From positions 930,001 to 994,000 of the forward strand of contig JACKIC010000001.1 in assembly GCA_020638655.1 (NCBI GenBank): a stretch of 64,000 nucleotides of DNA, read 5' to 3'. The position numbers and the translations under genes were made by a program. Below the pieces are notes generated by a model that saw only the letters and a program-made list of their open reading frames with translations, made no database searches and was not told the DNA's origin. Within the stretch, counting starts at the first letter, position 1, and every line of letters starts with the position of its first letter. Positions 43,130 to 50,371 of this stretch are shown here, piece after piece. Source of the DNA: Planctomycetota bacterium (lineage in GTDB: Bacteria > Planctomycetota > UBA1135 > UBA2386).

Positions 43130-43281
43130 AGTGTGCAATGCAGTGTGCAACTGCCTTGGTCACAACCTGACACACCCTGGCACGACCTGGCACAACCGCG
43201 ACCCCGCCGAGCCGCCACAACCCCCGACGTGTGGCACTCATGGGCACGATCTGGCACAACGTGGCACGACCTGGCACAACC
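43130..43281. repeat. Right end array of element 1: leader copy plus TGGCAC decamers
   Basis: The leader at 43130-43166 repeats the left-end leader (35 of 37). Decamers with the core GGCAC continue to 43198, and five contiguous 10-bp units run 43232-43281 (TGGCACTCAT, GGGCACGATC, TGGCACAACG, TGGCACGACC, TGGCACAACC). The array stops 12 bp before repeat B. The 42975-43428 interval has no other feature besides repeat B. Confidence 0.65.
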
Positions 43282-43293
43282 TACGGCTGCGAC

Positions 43294-43325
43294 TTCGAGT
43301 CCCTCATCGCCCACCACGTTTGGAG
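43294..43325 (+). repeat. Attachment-site-like repeat, copy B
   Basis: Identical over 32 bp to the tRNA-Val 3' end and flank at 37778-37809. It is a solitary tRNA 3' fragment with no remaining tRNA body, as expected of an attR or an internal junction. Confidence 0.85.
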
Positions 43326-43428
43326 CGCCTATTGACCTCGCACGGCACCTGCACTTTCGTGGCGTGCGGTCTCTGATACTTCAGTTGCATCGAGACGAAG
43401 AGCGGCTACGTCGCCAAGGCGAGAAGGC

Positions 43429-43797
43429 ATGAATGCAGGTATGCGGCAGGCGCAGGACAACCAGGGTCGACGTGTCGTGCGTGCTCCGGTCGGGCTCATG
43501 GTCGCCTTGGCGTTGCAGATTTTGGCCGTTGCTGTCATAGCTTTTGGTGACATAGGATTTGACAAGCCGGGGCGTTTCGGGCTGGATTTTGGGGATTTCT
43601 TGCTGCTCTTAGGAGTTTGGTTGGGCGCCTCTTGCTTTGGTTTGGTCCGGGCTTGGTTGTCTCGGAGGAGGAGTCTCTTTGTGCTGCAGTGTTGTGTCAT
43701 TGCACTGGTGCTAGTGGGGAGCTACGCGACCTTGTATCTCCCGGGGCCTTCTCCGGATTTTCCGGTGTATGAGCGGCGGATGCCAGGTGGTAAGTGA
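43429..43797 (+). CDS. Small membrane protein
   Basis: A 122-residue protein with three hydrophobic helices (about residues 22-40, 52-72 and 82-103) and a short soluble tail (PDFPVYERRMPGGK). No family. GAGAAGG lies immediately upstream of the ATG, unusually close for a ribosome-binding site, so a start at 43441 is possible. GC content is below the chromosomal level, as for the next gene. Confidence 0.6.
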   Translation: MNAGMRQAQDNQGRRVVRAPVGLMVALALQILAVAVIAFGDIGFDKPGRFGLDFGDFLLLLGVWLGASCFGLVRAWLSRRRSLFVLQCCVIALVLVGSYATLYLPGPSPDFPVYERRMPGGK

Positions 43798-43880
43798 GGA
43801 CGCGCTGGTGCTGTCCGGCGAGGGCTTCATGGCGACTCTGCTGCTGAGCGTTGTTCCTGACATTTGGGGGGTACTAGGTG

Positions 43881-44276
43881 ATGGCTAGACATGGATCGGC
43901 CCGGGGCAGAGTCGGATTGTTGCCTTGCGTGCTTCTGGTGTGCACCGCAGTTGCAGGTTGTCGCCTTCAGGATTCGAATCGAGACGCGGCGTGGGAGCGT
44001 TCGGTCCGCAAGGACACGTTGGACGCCATCATCGATCGGCAGGTTGAGGCCATGAATCGTGAGGCTGGCTGCGTTTGCCCGGTGCAGGGCGATCCGTCGA
44101 CTGAGCGCGAGTATAGAGACGGGCACTCGATGGGCTTTGTCTGGGGGCTGCTTGGGTGCACGTTCTCTGGTCTTCCAAGTCGATCGGTTGCATTCATGCA
44201 GGGGTGGAAAGATGGACATGGGGAGGGCATGGATGTGTACCTTTCAATGGTCGAGGAATTGATGGACAAGAAATGA
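43881..44276 (+). CDS. Small lipoprotein with a Gly/Tyr-rich motif
   Basis: A 131-residue protein with a lipobox (LVCTAVAGCRLQ). A soluble domain follows containing SMGFVWGLLGCTFSGL and MQGWKDGHGEGMD. The G-x-x-x-G-x-x-x-G pattern near EYRDGHSMGFVWG may be a membrane contact. No family is recognised. A GTG one codon upstream (43878) is possible. GC content is low for the window. Confidence 0.6.
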   Translation: MARHGSARGRVGLLPCVLLVCTAVAGCRLQDSNRDAAWERSVRKDTLDAIIDRQVEAMNREAGCVCPVQGDPSTEREYRDGHSMGFVWGLLGCTFSGLPSRSVAFMQGWKDGHGEGMDVYLSMVEELMDKK

Positions 44277-44380
44277 GAGCGCGGTGAGTCATGGTGCTAT
44301 GAACCGTTCCCAGGTCAGTCCGAGGGCGTCTCGTGGCAATCGGAGGACGATGAGAAGCGCGGGAAATCCCGATGGACAGT

Positions 44381-44412
44381 TGTCCACCTTCCCGAAACTC
44401 GCCGCGCCTCTG
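44381..44412. repeat. Dispersed 32-bp repeat, copy 2 (element 2)
   Basis: Same start (TGTCCACCTTCCCGA) and end (CTCTG) as copy 1, with three substitutions. It lies 105 bp downstream of the lipoprotein gene, the same relative place as copy 1. The following 44413-44685 has no supported gene. Confidence 0.75.
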
Positions 44413-44685
44413 GCTACTTCGGCCTGATGAGGAATCGCCTGTTCCGATCGCGCTCTTAGACCTTTCTGCCGATCTGATCCGCTGGGCACTGGTCCTGACG
44501 TCTCTCGTTTTGGCCACCATGCCGCCAGTTCGGCTGCTCACGACCCACGAGTAGCCCTTCCAGAGAGCGCCTCAATCGACGAGCGACCTCGTGGCCCGAT
44601 TTGAAGGTCCCAGCGCCCAGAGGCGGCAGTGCCGTCCAGGCGGCAGCCCCAGCATCCACTTGTGCTCCGGTCCGGAACGCGACGG

Positions 44686-46131
44686 TCAGCGAGCCGGCAC
44701 GAACACCGTGTCGACGATCGGCGACTCGCCGGTCAACAGGTTGGCGACGAAGGTGATCCGGAACTGCAGGTAGCGCATGCCGTCGGCGATGTCGGGCGAG
44801 GCGGACCATGCGGTCGCACCGGCACCGCTCATCGACGTCGCGCCGCGGAACGACAGGCTCAGGCTCGAGCCCGCCGGGGTCGACGCGGCGACCATCGGCG
44901 GGTCGTAGTCGGGGTTCGCGTTCAGCGAGTCGAGCCACGGCGACTGCGCCCATGTCTGCACTCGCGCAAAGTCCAGTTCGAGCTCGTACATCGCGTTGTC
45001 GGGCGTGCCACTGCTGACCTGCGCGGGGTTTGGGATCGGCATCGGTTGGAACACGGTGCCGCTCGCCCACAGGCGCGCGCCCGGCAGCGGCATCGCCAAG
45101 GACATCAGCCGCACCGTCGCGCCGGTCATGCTGCTGTTCGTCGGGTCGTCGGCGACGAGGAACTCGAGCAGCAGGCTCGACGTGCCGTCGTAGGCGAACG
45201 GCACGATCTGCGGGTAGGCGAGGTAGCCGCTCGCGGTGAGCAGCCCCGGGTTGATCGCGTAGCTGCCGCGATAGCTCACCACGGGCGGCGCCGAGGCCCG
45301 GTAGTTGTTCGCGAACGTCGGGTCGAGCCCGGAGTTTGGGTTCACCGGCAGTGCCGACCAGGGATCGTGCGTGTAGTCAGGTGTCACGTCGGTGTGGCCT
45401 AAGCGCATCTCGAGGTTCGAGATGGAGCCCGGGGCGATCGGACCGTACGGGTGCCAACGCACCGCGGTGAGCAGTTCGGGTTCACCGGACGCGCCGACGT
45501 CCTGCGTGCGATAGACCATCTGAACGCGGCTGCCGGTCGGGTGTAGCGGGTTGGCGAGCCCCGCTGCGAACGGAGCACCCTGCGGATCGATTGTCTGGTG
45601 CGTACGGCGTTGCACTGCGCCGCCGCGGATGTGCCCCGTGACATCCGCACGGAACGTGCCGGTGAACCCTTCTCCGATCGGGTCGGAGAACGACGACCCC
45701 ACGGGGTAGCCGCCCGCGTGGAAGGTCGTGCTCGCGCCGTTGAGCGCGCGGAAGATGCCATTGGGCGCCAGCGGGTCGAGCACGAGGGGCTGACCGAAGA
45801 TCGACATGCCGATCATGCCCGGCACGGTCGGCACCGCGTGCGTGTGCGCGGTCGGCCCGGTCGTTGCCGGCGACACGAGCAGCGACGTAAGCACCGGGCC
45901 GAAACCGAGGTAGAGCCGCTCCCCGAACAGGTCGAACGGCCCGCCCGACAGATCCGCGAGCACTACGAACGGCCCAGGCACGGCGCCGCCGATCGTCCAC
46001 GTGATCTGCGACCCGCTGATGCCCGGCACCTCGGCGCTCGGCATGGTGAAGAGAGGAATCTGTGCGGCGATCGCGCCCGACAACGCGAGCGAGGCCGCGA
46101 GACGGAGGGACAAGGATGGCGATGGGTTCAT
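44686..46131 (-). CDS. Large secreted protein of unknown function
   Basis: A 481-residue protein with a signal peptide (RLAASLALSGAIAAQ) and then an all-beta-looking chain rich in Gly, Pro and Thr (ITWTIGGAVPGPFVVLADLS, MIGMSIFGQPLVLDPLAPNG), a style common to secreted proteins of this lineage. There are no catalytic motifs and no Cys. The ATG at 46131 has GAGGAA 7 bp upstream. It is divergent from the gene at 46331. Composition is close to chromosomal, unlike its low-GC neighbours, so element 2 is compositionally mixed. Confidence 0.78.
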   Translation of the reverse strand: MNPSPSLSLRLAASLALSGAIAAQIPLFTMPSAEVPGISGSQITWTIGGAVPGPFVVLADLSGGPFDLFGERLYLGFGPVLTSLLVSPATTGPTAHTHAVPTVPGMIGMSIFGQPLVLDPLAPNGIFRALNGASTTFHAGGYPVGSSFSDPIGEGFTGTFRADVTGHIRGGAVQRRTHQTIDPQGAPFAAGLANPLHPTGSRVQMVYRTQDVGASGEPELLTAVRWHPYGPIAPGSISNLEMRLGHTDVTPDYTHDPWSALPVNPNSGLDPTFANNYRASAPPVVSYRGSYAINPGLLTASGYLAYPQIVPFAYDGTSSLLLEFLVADDPTNSSMTGATVRLMSLAMPLPGARLWASGTVFQPMPIPNPAQVSSGTPDNAMYELELDFARVQTWAQSPWLDSLNANPDYDPPMVAASTPAGSSLSLSFRGATSMSGAGATAWSASPDIADGMRYLQFRITFVANLLTGESPIVDTVFVPAR

Positions 46132-46330
46132 GACGGATTCCTCGGCGGCAGCTAGCCAGGCAGAGACTGCGGCGTAACGCGATGCGCGATTCCGCACGCT
46201 GGCGCGGCCAGGGAGATCGTCGTGTTGGCCTCGATCGAAGGTGTGTTGTACGTCGTCGAGTCGTCCGGTAGGCTTGTGGCGCAGCGAGGGGGCAGCTTCT
46301 GCATTGGCTATTCTCGAAAGGTGGGATGAC

Positions 46331-47737
46331 GTGCGAGCAAGAGTCCTCGTCTGTTCGTTCGGAGTCCTGGTCGTCTGCGCCTTGGCTCTGACTCTCACGC
46401 GCTGCACCTCGGGAGCCGCTCCTGGATGCGTCGGGAGGGAATCAGGTGCTGAGCGGGAGGCGGCGGAAGCCACTCGCGCGGAGGGGGTGGCGGTCAAGGG
46501 CCCGAGCCAGAGACAGGAGGTCGCTCACTCGAGTGGCTCGCGCACGGCGCTGGTAGCCTCTGTCGAGGATGGTTCCGGCCTCGCCGTACCCGGCATCACC
46601 ATTCTGGTTGATGGACGCATGTTTGGCGTGACGGACGGGAGTGGGCGGGTCGAGGGGGAGGTGCTGCCCGGACAGCATCGTGTGGTCTTGTCTCCCGAGG
46701 CCTGTCCCCCGGGGTTCATGGCAACGCCATTGAGAAACGAACACCCGCCAAGGCACGACGCGCCAGGGGGGTACTACGGATGTGTGGCGTCCGTTTCCGT
46801 CGGGCAAGAGGTGCACGTCAAGCTGCGTGCCTATCGGCCGGCTTCGATCTTCGGTGTCGTGACAGACGCCAGTGGCGCGCCGATCGCTGGTTGTCCGATG
46901 CGGCTCCAGTCCAGGCTGGCGGAGCTCGTGGCGCTGCAGTTCGATGCAAGGTCGGGCGACGATGGCAGCTTCGCCTTCAGGGATGTGCCCCCGGCAGTTT
47001 TCTCGCTGCGAGCGTACAGCGAATTCGCAGAGCCGAGGAAGGTGGCGCCGAGCGCCCTACCGCTGCGTCTCGAGATAGCAGAAGACGCGAACGTCAATGT
47101 GGGAACCGTGGTCTGCGGGGCTGGGTCGCGAGTCGTGCGTGGCCGTATCGTGGATGAGGATGGAGTCGGCGTAGAGGGCGTTGATGTGTTGGTGTACCCG
47201 AAAGACGTCGCCTGGCCCGGCGAGATACCCTTCGGTTTGGCGGATGTGGTAGCGCAGGCGAAGACCGGCGCTGATGGGCAGTTTTCGTTGCCGTGCCCCA
47301 TGGGAGAGATTGTCCTGCAGCCGCATCCCTTTGGGAGTCTGCTTCCCTTTTCGGACAAGAAGAGAATCAGGGTGCCAATGGTGCCCGTGCCACTTGCGAA
47401 TGTGACCGGTGCGGTGAGGATCCCGGACATGGTAGCTCCGTTGAGTCACGCCTGCACGATTGCAATCATTGTTGCCAACAATGAAGCGGCGATCAGGGCT
47501 TATCATCCAAGTCTCGAGACGCTTGCGGACCCGCAAGTGTACGTTGCGCCCCTGGAGCAGATGCGAGACGAGCGCGCATGGGTCAAGCTACACCTGGATG
47601 CAGGAGTGACCAAATTCGAGTGTGACACGCCATCGAAGGGGATGGTGTTGGTCGTGCGAAGGAAGGGGTTTTCGCCCAGGATAGTCCCGCTGGAGATCAA
47701 GCCAGGTGAGCAGGTCTTGAGGCTGTCGTACCCTTGA
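46331..47737 (+). CDS. Membrane-anchored CarboxypepD_reg-like protein
   Basis: A 468-residue protein. It has a signal-anchor helix (VLVCSFGVLVVCALALTLT), a charged low-complexity stretch (about 30-60) and then several beta-sandwich repeats of CarboxypepD_reg type: ALVASVEDGSGLAVPGITIL, SIFGVVTDASGAPIAGCPMR and VVRGRIVDEDGVGVEGVDVL, each with a G-x-V-x-D-x-x-G-x-P/V start. The GTG at 46331 is chosen because it begins the anchor; no ATG is in frame nearby. A protein with the same plan runs off the window end (63136). Third-position bias is weaker than chromosomal. Confidence 0.75.
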   Translation: MRARVLVCSFGVLVVCALALTLTRCTSGAAPGCVGRESGAEREAAEATRAEGVAVKGPSQRQEVAHSSGSRTALVASVEDGSGLAVPGITILVDGRMFGVTDGSGRVEGEVLPGQHRVVLSPEACPPGFMATPLRNEHPPRHDAPGGYYGCVASVSVGQEVHVKLRAYRPASIFGVVTDASGAPIAGCPMRLQSRLAELVALQFDARSGDDGSFAFRDVPPAVFSLRAYSEFAEPRKVAPSALPLRLEIAEDANVNVGTVVCGAGSRVVRGRIVDEDGVGVEGVDVLVYPKDVAWPGEIPFGLADVVAQAKTGADGQFSLPCPMGEIVLQPHPFGSLLPFSDKKRIRVPMVPVPLANVTGAVRIPDMVAPLSHACTIAIIVANNEAAIRAYHPSLETLADPQVYVAPLEQMRDERAWVKLHLDAGVTKFECDTPSKGMVLVVRRKGFSPRIVPLEIKPGEQVLRLSYP

Positions 47738-47924
47738 TTGTTGAGGGGGGGCGTTGCGCATCACTTTCCATGCCGGGAGCCGCGGCACGACGTTCGTGTC
47801 TGACTCCAGGCACCAGGCTGCGCGAAAAGAGGGGGAGGCTCCAAGTCCGCGTAGGCTGCTTCGTCTCGCCACCTCAGGGAGCTCCGTCCTCGAGCCACGC
47901 CTGATGGCCTTGCGTGCCCAGACA

Positions 47925-47945
47925 ACGAGTGGCAGAATCACTCGT
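47925..47945. promoter_or_regulatory. Inverted repeat in the leader of the C70-like protease gene
   Basis: The arms ACGAGTG (47925-47931) and CACTCGT (47939-47945) are perfect complements with a 7-nt loop, 43 bp upstream of the start. It could be an operator or a leader hairpin. The rest of 47738-47987 shows nothing besides a purine-rich ribosome-binding region (AAGGAGAAGGAGAAGG) just before the start. Confidence 0.35.
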
Positions 47946-47987
47946 CAGCGGTCCTGTGGGAAGGACCTGAAGGAGAAGGAGAAGGAC

Positions 47988-48752
47988 ATGGACACCATTC
48001 GCTTTCGCGTCCAACGTAGCTTGGTTGTGCTGCTGCTTGCGATGTGCTGGTCTTGCAGCGGCAGTGGTGGCGGAACGACGCCTGCAGCTCAGCCCGGACC
48101 TGGGCCGGGAACGGGATCCGGGCCAGGGACCGGTGCGGGGCCGGGACCAAACGCGGTTCGCTTGCAGATTCCCTTTCGAGGTCAGCAGACTGCGGTGTGG
48201 TGCTGGGCTGCCACTGCGGAAATGGTGCTCACCTACAGTGGGAATCCCATCCCTCAGTGCCAGATGGTGAGCAACTGGGCGCATCTTCCTTGCTGTTCCA
48301 TTCCACTTGCTGCATGCGCCTTCGCTGCTCCGAGCATCGAGTTCATTCAGCAGACCCTGTTCTTCGAAGGTCTGGCTTCGCAGCGAGCCGGGCGTGCGCT
48401 CAGCTTCTCTGAGGTGAGGGAGAACGTGCTCCAGGGGCGCCCGATGATCCTGTGCTACCAGGGGTCGTTCGGTGGCCATGTGGTCGTGGTCTATGGCTAT
48501 GACGACACAAGCCCGGGCGATCCCTACATCTTCGTTCACGACCCGTTCTACGGGTCGTTCTACGTGCCGTACGCAACCTCGGGGCTCTACAGCGGTTCCT
48601 CCGTTTGGGTCGACACGATTGTGACCTTGCCGAATTCTGCGCGATCAGCCGGCTGGGCTCTTCTGGAGTTCGAAGAAGTCGACTGGTCGCGAGTTCCTCA
48701 GTTTGAAGACGATGGCCGCGATCCAGACGCCGAATCGCGGTTGTGGCGCTAG
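47988..48752 (+). CDS. Exported papain-like cysteine protease (C70/AvrRpt2-like)
   Basis: A 254-residue protein: signal segment (SLVVLLLAMCWSCSG) with a possible but atypical lipobox, a Gly/Pro linker (about 28-55, GPGPGTGSGPGTGAGPGP) and a papain-like domain. Catalytic residues are Q66 or Q67 and C72 in QTAVWCWAATAEMV, H164 in GGHVVVVYGYDD and D185 in VHDPFYG. The Q-x-x-x-W-C-W-A-A-T block is the C70 signature. Four or five further Cys may form disulfides. A strong ribosome-binding site precedes ATG 47988. An exported protease with a flexible linker suggests surface display or an interbacterial role (inference). Confidence 0.78.
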   Translation: MDTIRFRVQRSLVVLLLAMCWSCSGSGGGTTPAAQPGPGPGTGSGPGTGAGPGPNAVRLQIPFRGQQTAVWCWAATAEMVLTYSGNPIPQCQMVSNWAHLPCCSIPLAACAFAAPSIEFIQQTLFFEGLASQRAGRALSFSEVRENVLQGRPMILCYQGSFGGHVVVVYGYDDTSPGDPYIFVHDPFYGSFYVPYATSGLYSGSSVWVDTIVTLPNSARSAGWALLEFEEVDWSRVPQFEDDGRDPDAESRLWR

Positions 48753-48822
48753 GTCTGGCCGCGGCCGGGCATCACTGGAAGGCCCGCGCCGCAGCCTTGT
48801 CGTCGGGGGCCGCCCTGGCGCG

Positions 48823-48889
48823 TGGCACTCATGAACACGAACTGGCACAACCTGCGGCTGCGAAATCGAGTTCCTCATCGCCCACGACG
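48823..48889 (+). repeat. Degenerate attachment-site-like repeat, copy C, with decamers
   Basis: Positions 48842-48889 match 43271-43318 at 43 of 48 positions, covering the last decamer, a 12-bp spacer and the tRNA-derived core (ATCGAGTTCCTCATCGCCCA). Decamers TGGCACTCAT and TGGCACAACC precede it as at copy B. It is therefore a copy of the whole right-end structure, not just the tRNA fragment. Confidence 0.7.
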
Positions 48890-48900
48890 CTGTTCCTGAA

Positions 48901-49428
48901 GTGTCGAAGAGAACGTACCCGCCGATCTCGCGCCAGTTGCACGAGCAACTGAGCAGGATCCCACCGAGCCGCGACGGAGGCCTGGAGTACCGTCCATGTG
49001 CGCTGACGCTCGAGGATGGGAGCGAGTATCCGCGTGTCAATGTGGTCGAACAGGCGCAGTACACCCGCACTTGGCGCGTGCTCCCTGGGGATGACCCAGG
49101 GAGACTCGCGCTGCCGATCGGATCGGTGAGGAGCATTCGCGAGAGTCCGCACCGCCTGCCGGCTCATCTGGCGGACGAGTTGTACCGCGCCGGCGAGTCA
49201 GGAATGGGCTACTGCATCTTCAGGGTGGAGTTCAAGGATGGGCAGAAGCAGGCCTACCTGACCGGCAGCGCTGTGGACTTCATCGAGGCTCCACCTGGGT
49301 TGCGCGCCTTGGATGCGGTTGCTGTGCGACCGCATGAGGGTAGGCAGGACGTCCACCAGAAAGCGCTCGATTACCACTGGTGTCTGTACGATGGCGTCGA
49401 CTCGTTCACAGAAGGTCCGGACGTCTGA
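48901..49428 (+). CDS. Hypothetical protein next to repeat C
   Basis: A 175-residue protein beginning at GTG 48901, 11 bp after repeat C. It has no signal peptide. It is an alpha/beta chain (MGYCIFRVEFKDGQKQAYLT, YPRVNVVEQAQYTRTWRVLP) with no recognised family. The frame is open upstream through repeat C, so the original 5' end may have been replaced by integration and the start may be chimeric. No ribosome-binding site is seen. Confidence 0.5.
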   Translation: MSKRTYPPISRQLHEQLSRIPPSRDGGLEYRPCALTLEDGSEYPRVNVVEQAQYTRTWRVLPGDDPGRLALPIGSVRSIRESPHRLPAHLADELYRAGESGMGYCIFRVEFKDGQKQAYLTGSAVDFIEAPPGLRALDAVAVRPHEGRQDVHQKALDYHWCLYDGVDSFTEGPDV

Positions 49429-49475
49429 AGGGCGACGGCCACGAGCGACAGGAGGAGTGAGAGACCGGCCTTCAT
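49371..49475 (-). pseudogene. Signal-peptide remnant of a secreted protein
   Basis: A 34-residue frame from ATG 49475 with GGAGAGGGA just upstream. It begins KAGLSLLLSLVAVALQTSG, a textbook signal peptide, then stops after STPSYRHQW. The mature protein is absent. It overlaps the end of the gene at 48901 on the other strand. It could be a deletion remnant or a short secreted peptide. Confidence 0.35.
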
Positions 49476-49546
49476 CGGGTCCCTCTCCTGGGCGCACATG
49501 GCGGTGGCAATTCGCAGCGCGCTGCCCCGTAGCCCGCGCGGCGCCC

Positions 49547-50362
49547 TCAGCTCTTCCGACACTGGAACCGGTGGTAGACCATCTCCCGCTTCCCGAAAGC
49601 GCGAAACACCTGGCCTCCCGACAGGCCGGCGAACTCGCCGAACAGGTGCTGTAGCCGCGGCGGTACGATCTCCTCGATCAAGCGGCGCTTTCGCGCATCG
49701 TCGCTGGTCAGCGCGGCCAGCACCCGCTCGGTGATGTCGAAGTGCTCGGTCAGGTGCAGGCCGGCAGTGGCGGCGAGCTGCGCCGCGACCTTCTCCATGT
49801 CGGCCGGTGAACGGAAGTCTGCGTAGGCGAAGTGTCCACCGGGCCGAAGCACGCGCGCGACCTCGCCGAAGAACTTCGTGACGTCGCCATAGCAGTGGCT
49901 GCTCTCGACGTTGACCACGACATCGCACGAGGCGTCGGGCAAGGGCAGATGTTCGGCGTCGCCGGTGACGAAGGTCAGGCCGGCCACGCTGCCGTGGGCG
50001 CCGCGGCAGAGTTTCACTGCAGCCGCAGAGTAGTCGATGCCGGTGTAGCGGCTCGGCCGGTGCGTGCGGGTGAGGTAGCTCGCACCGCCGCCGCGCCCGG
50101 ACCCGACCTCGACCACCTCGCGGCCCCGCAGGCCCACGCCGGCGACGACCTGTTCATAGAGCTGTGCGCACAGTCGATCGGGTTCGTCCTCGGGATCGAG
50201 GGGCAGGAGGGCGGCGCCGGCCTCCTGCTCGTAGCCGTAGTTCATGAAGGTCCAGCTGCGCTGGGTGAACTTGCTGGCCAGGCGGCCGTACCACCAGCGC
50301 CACAGCAGCCGCCGCAGGAACGGTGATTTGTCGAGCGCGAGGACGGCGATCCTGATGAGCAC
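49547..50362 (-). CDS. SAM-dependent methyltransferase (class I)
   Basis: A 271-residue protein. Motif I is VVEVGSGRGGGASYL (about 84-98), motif II ends in DYSAAAVKL, and the VVVNVESSHCYGD and VLRPGGHFAYADFR stretches are typical of the Methyltransf_11 group that includes ubiquinone and small-molecule methylases. The N-terminal helix region is hydrophobic (RIAVLALDKSPFLRRLLWRW). The start is GTG 50362. It lies 9 bp downstream of the Reg_prop gene's stop on the same strand and may share its transcript. The substrate is unknown. Confidence 0.85.
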   Translation of the reverse strand: MLIRIAVLALDKSPFLRRLLWRWWYGRLASKFTQRSWTFMNYGYEQEAGAALLPLDPEDEPDRLCAQLYEQVVAGVGLRGREVVEVGSGRGGGASYLTRTHRPSRYTGIDYSAAAVKLCRGAHGSVAGLTFVTGDAEHLPLPDASCDVVVNVESSHCYGDVTKFFGEVARVLRPGGHFAYADFRSPADMEKVAAQLAATAGLHLTEHFDITERVLAALTSDDARKRRLIEEIVPPRLQHLFGEFAGLSGGQVFRAFGKREMVYHRFQCRKS

Positions 50363-50371
50363 CGGCAGAGA

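Larger units (their letters stand above)
43294..48889. mobile_element. Adjacent segment 2 (about 5.6 kb) bounded by repeats B and C
   Basis: From the perfect repeat B to a degenerate copy C. It has no recombinase. It carries small membrane and lipoprotein genes, a secreted planctomycete-type protein, a CarboxypepD_reg-like protein and a papain-like protease. Its status as a second integrated unit rests on copy C and the decamers next to it; an alternative is that it is chromosomal sequence beside an older, decayed site. Confidence 0.5.

Noticed and set aside
37893..43281. CRISPR array made of the TGGCAC repeats
   Set aside because: The units are 10 bp with no spacers and no cas genes; the spacing is contiguous and helical.
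44456..44685. Minus-strand extension with SGHEVARRLRRSLEGLLVGRE, possibly a transposase or integrase piece
   Set aside because: No start, no recognisable catalytic residues, and the frame belongs to a shadow of the secreted protein gene beyond 44686.
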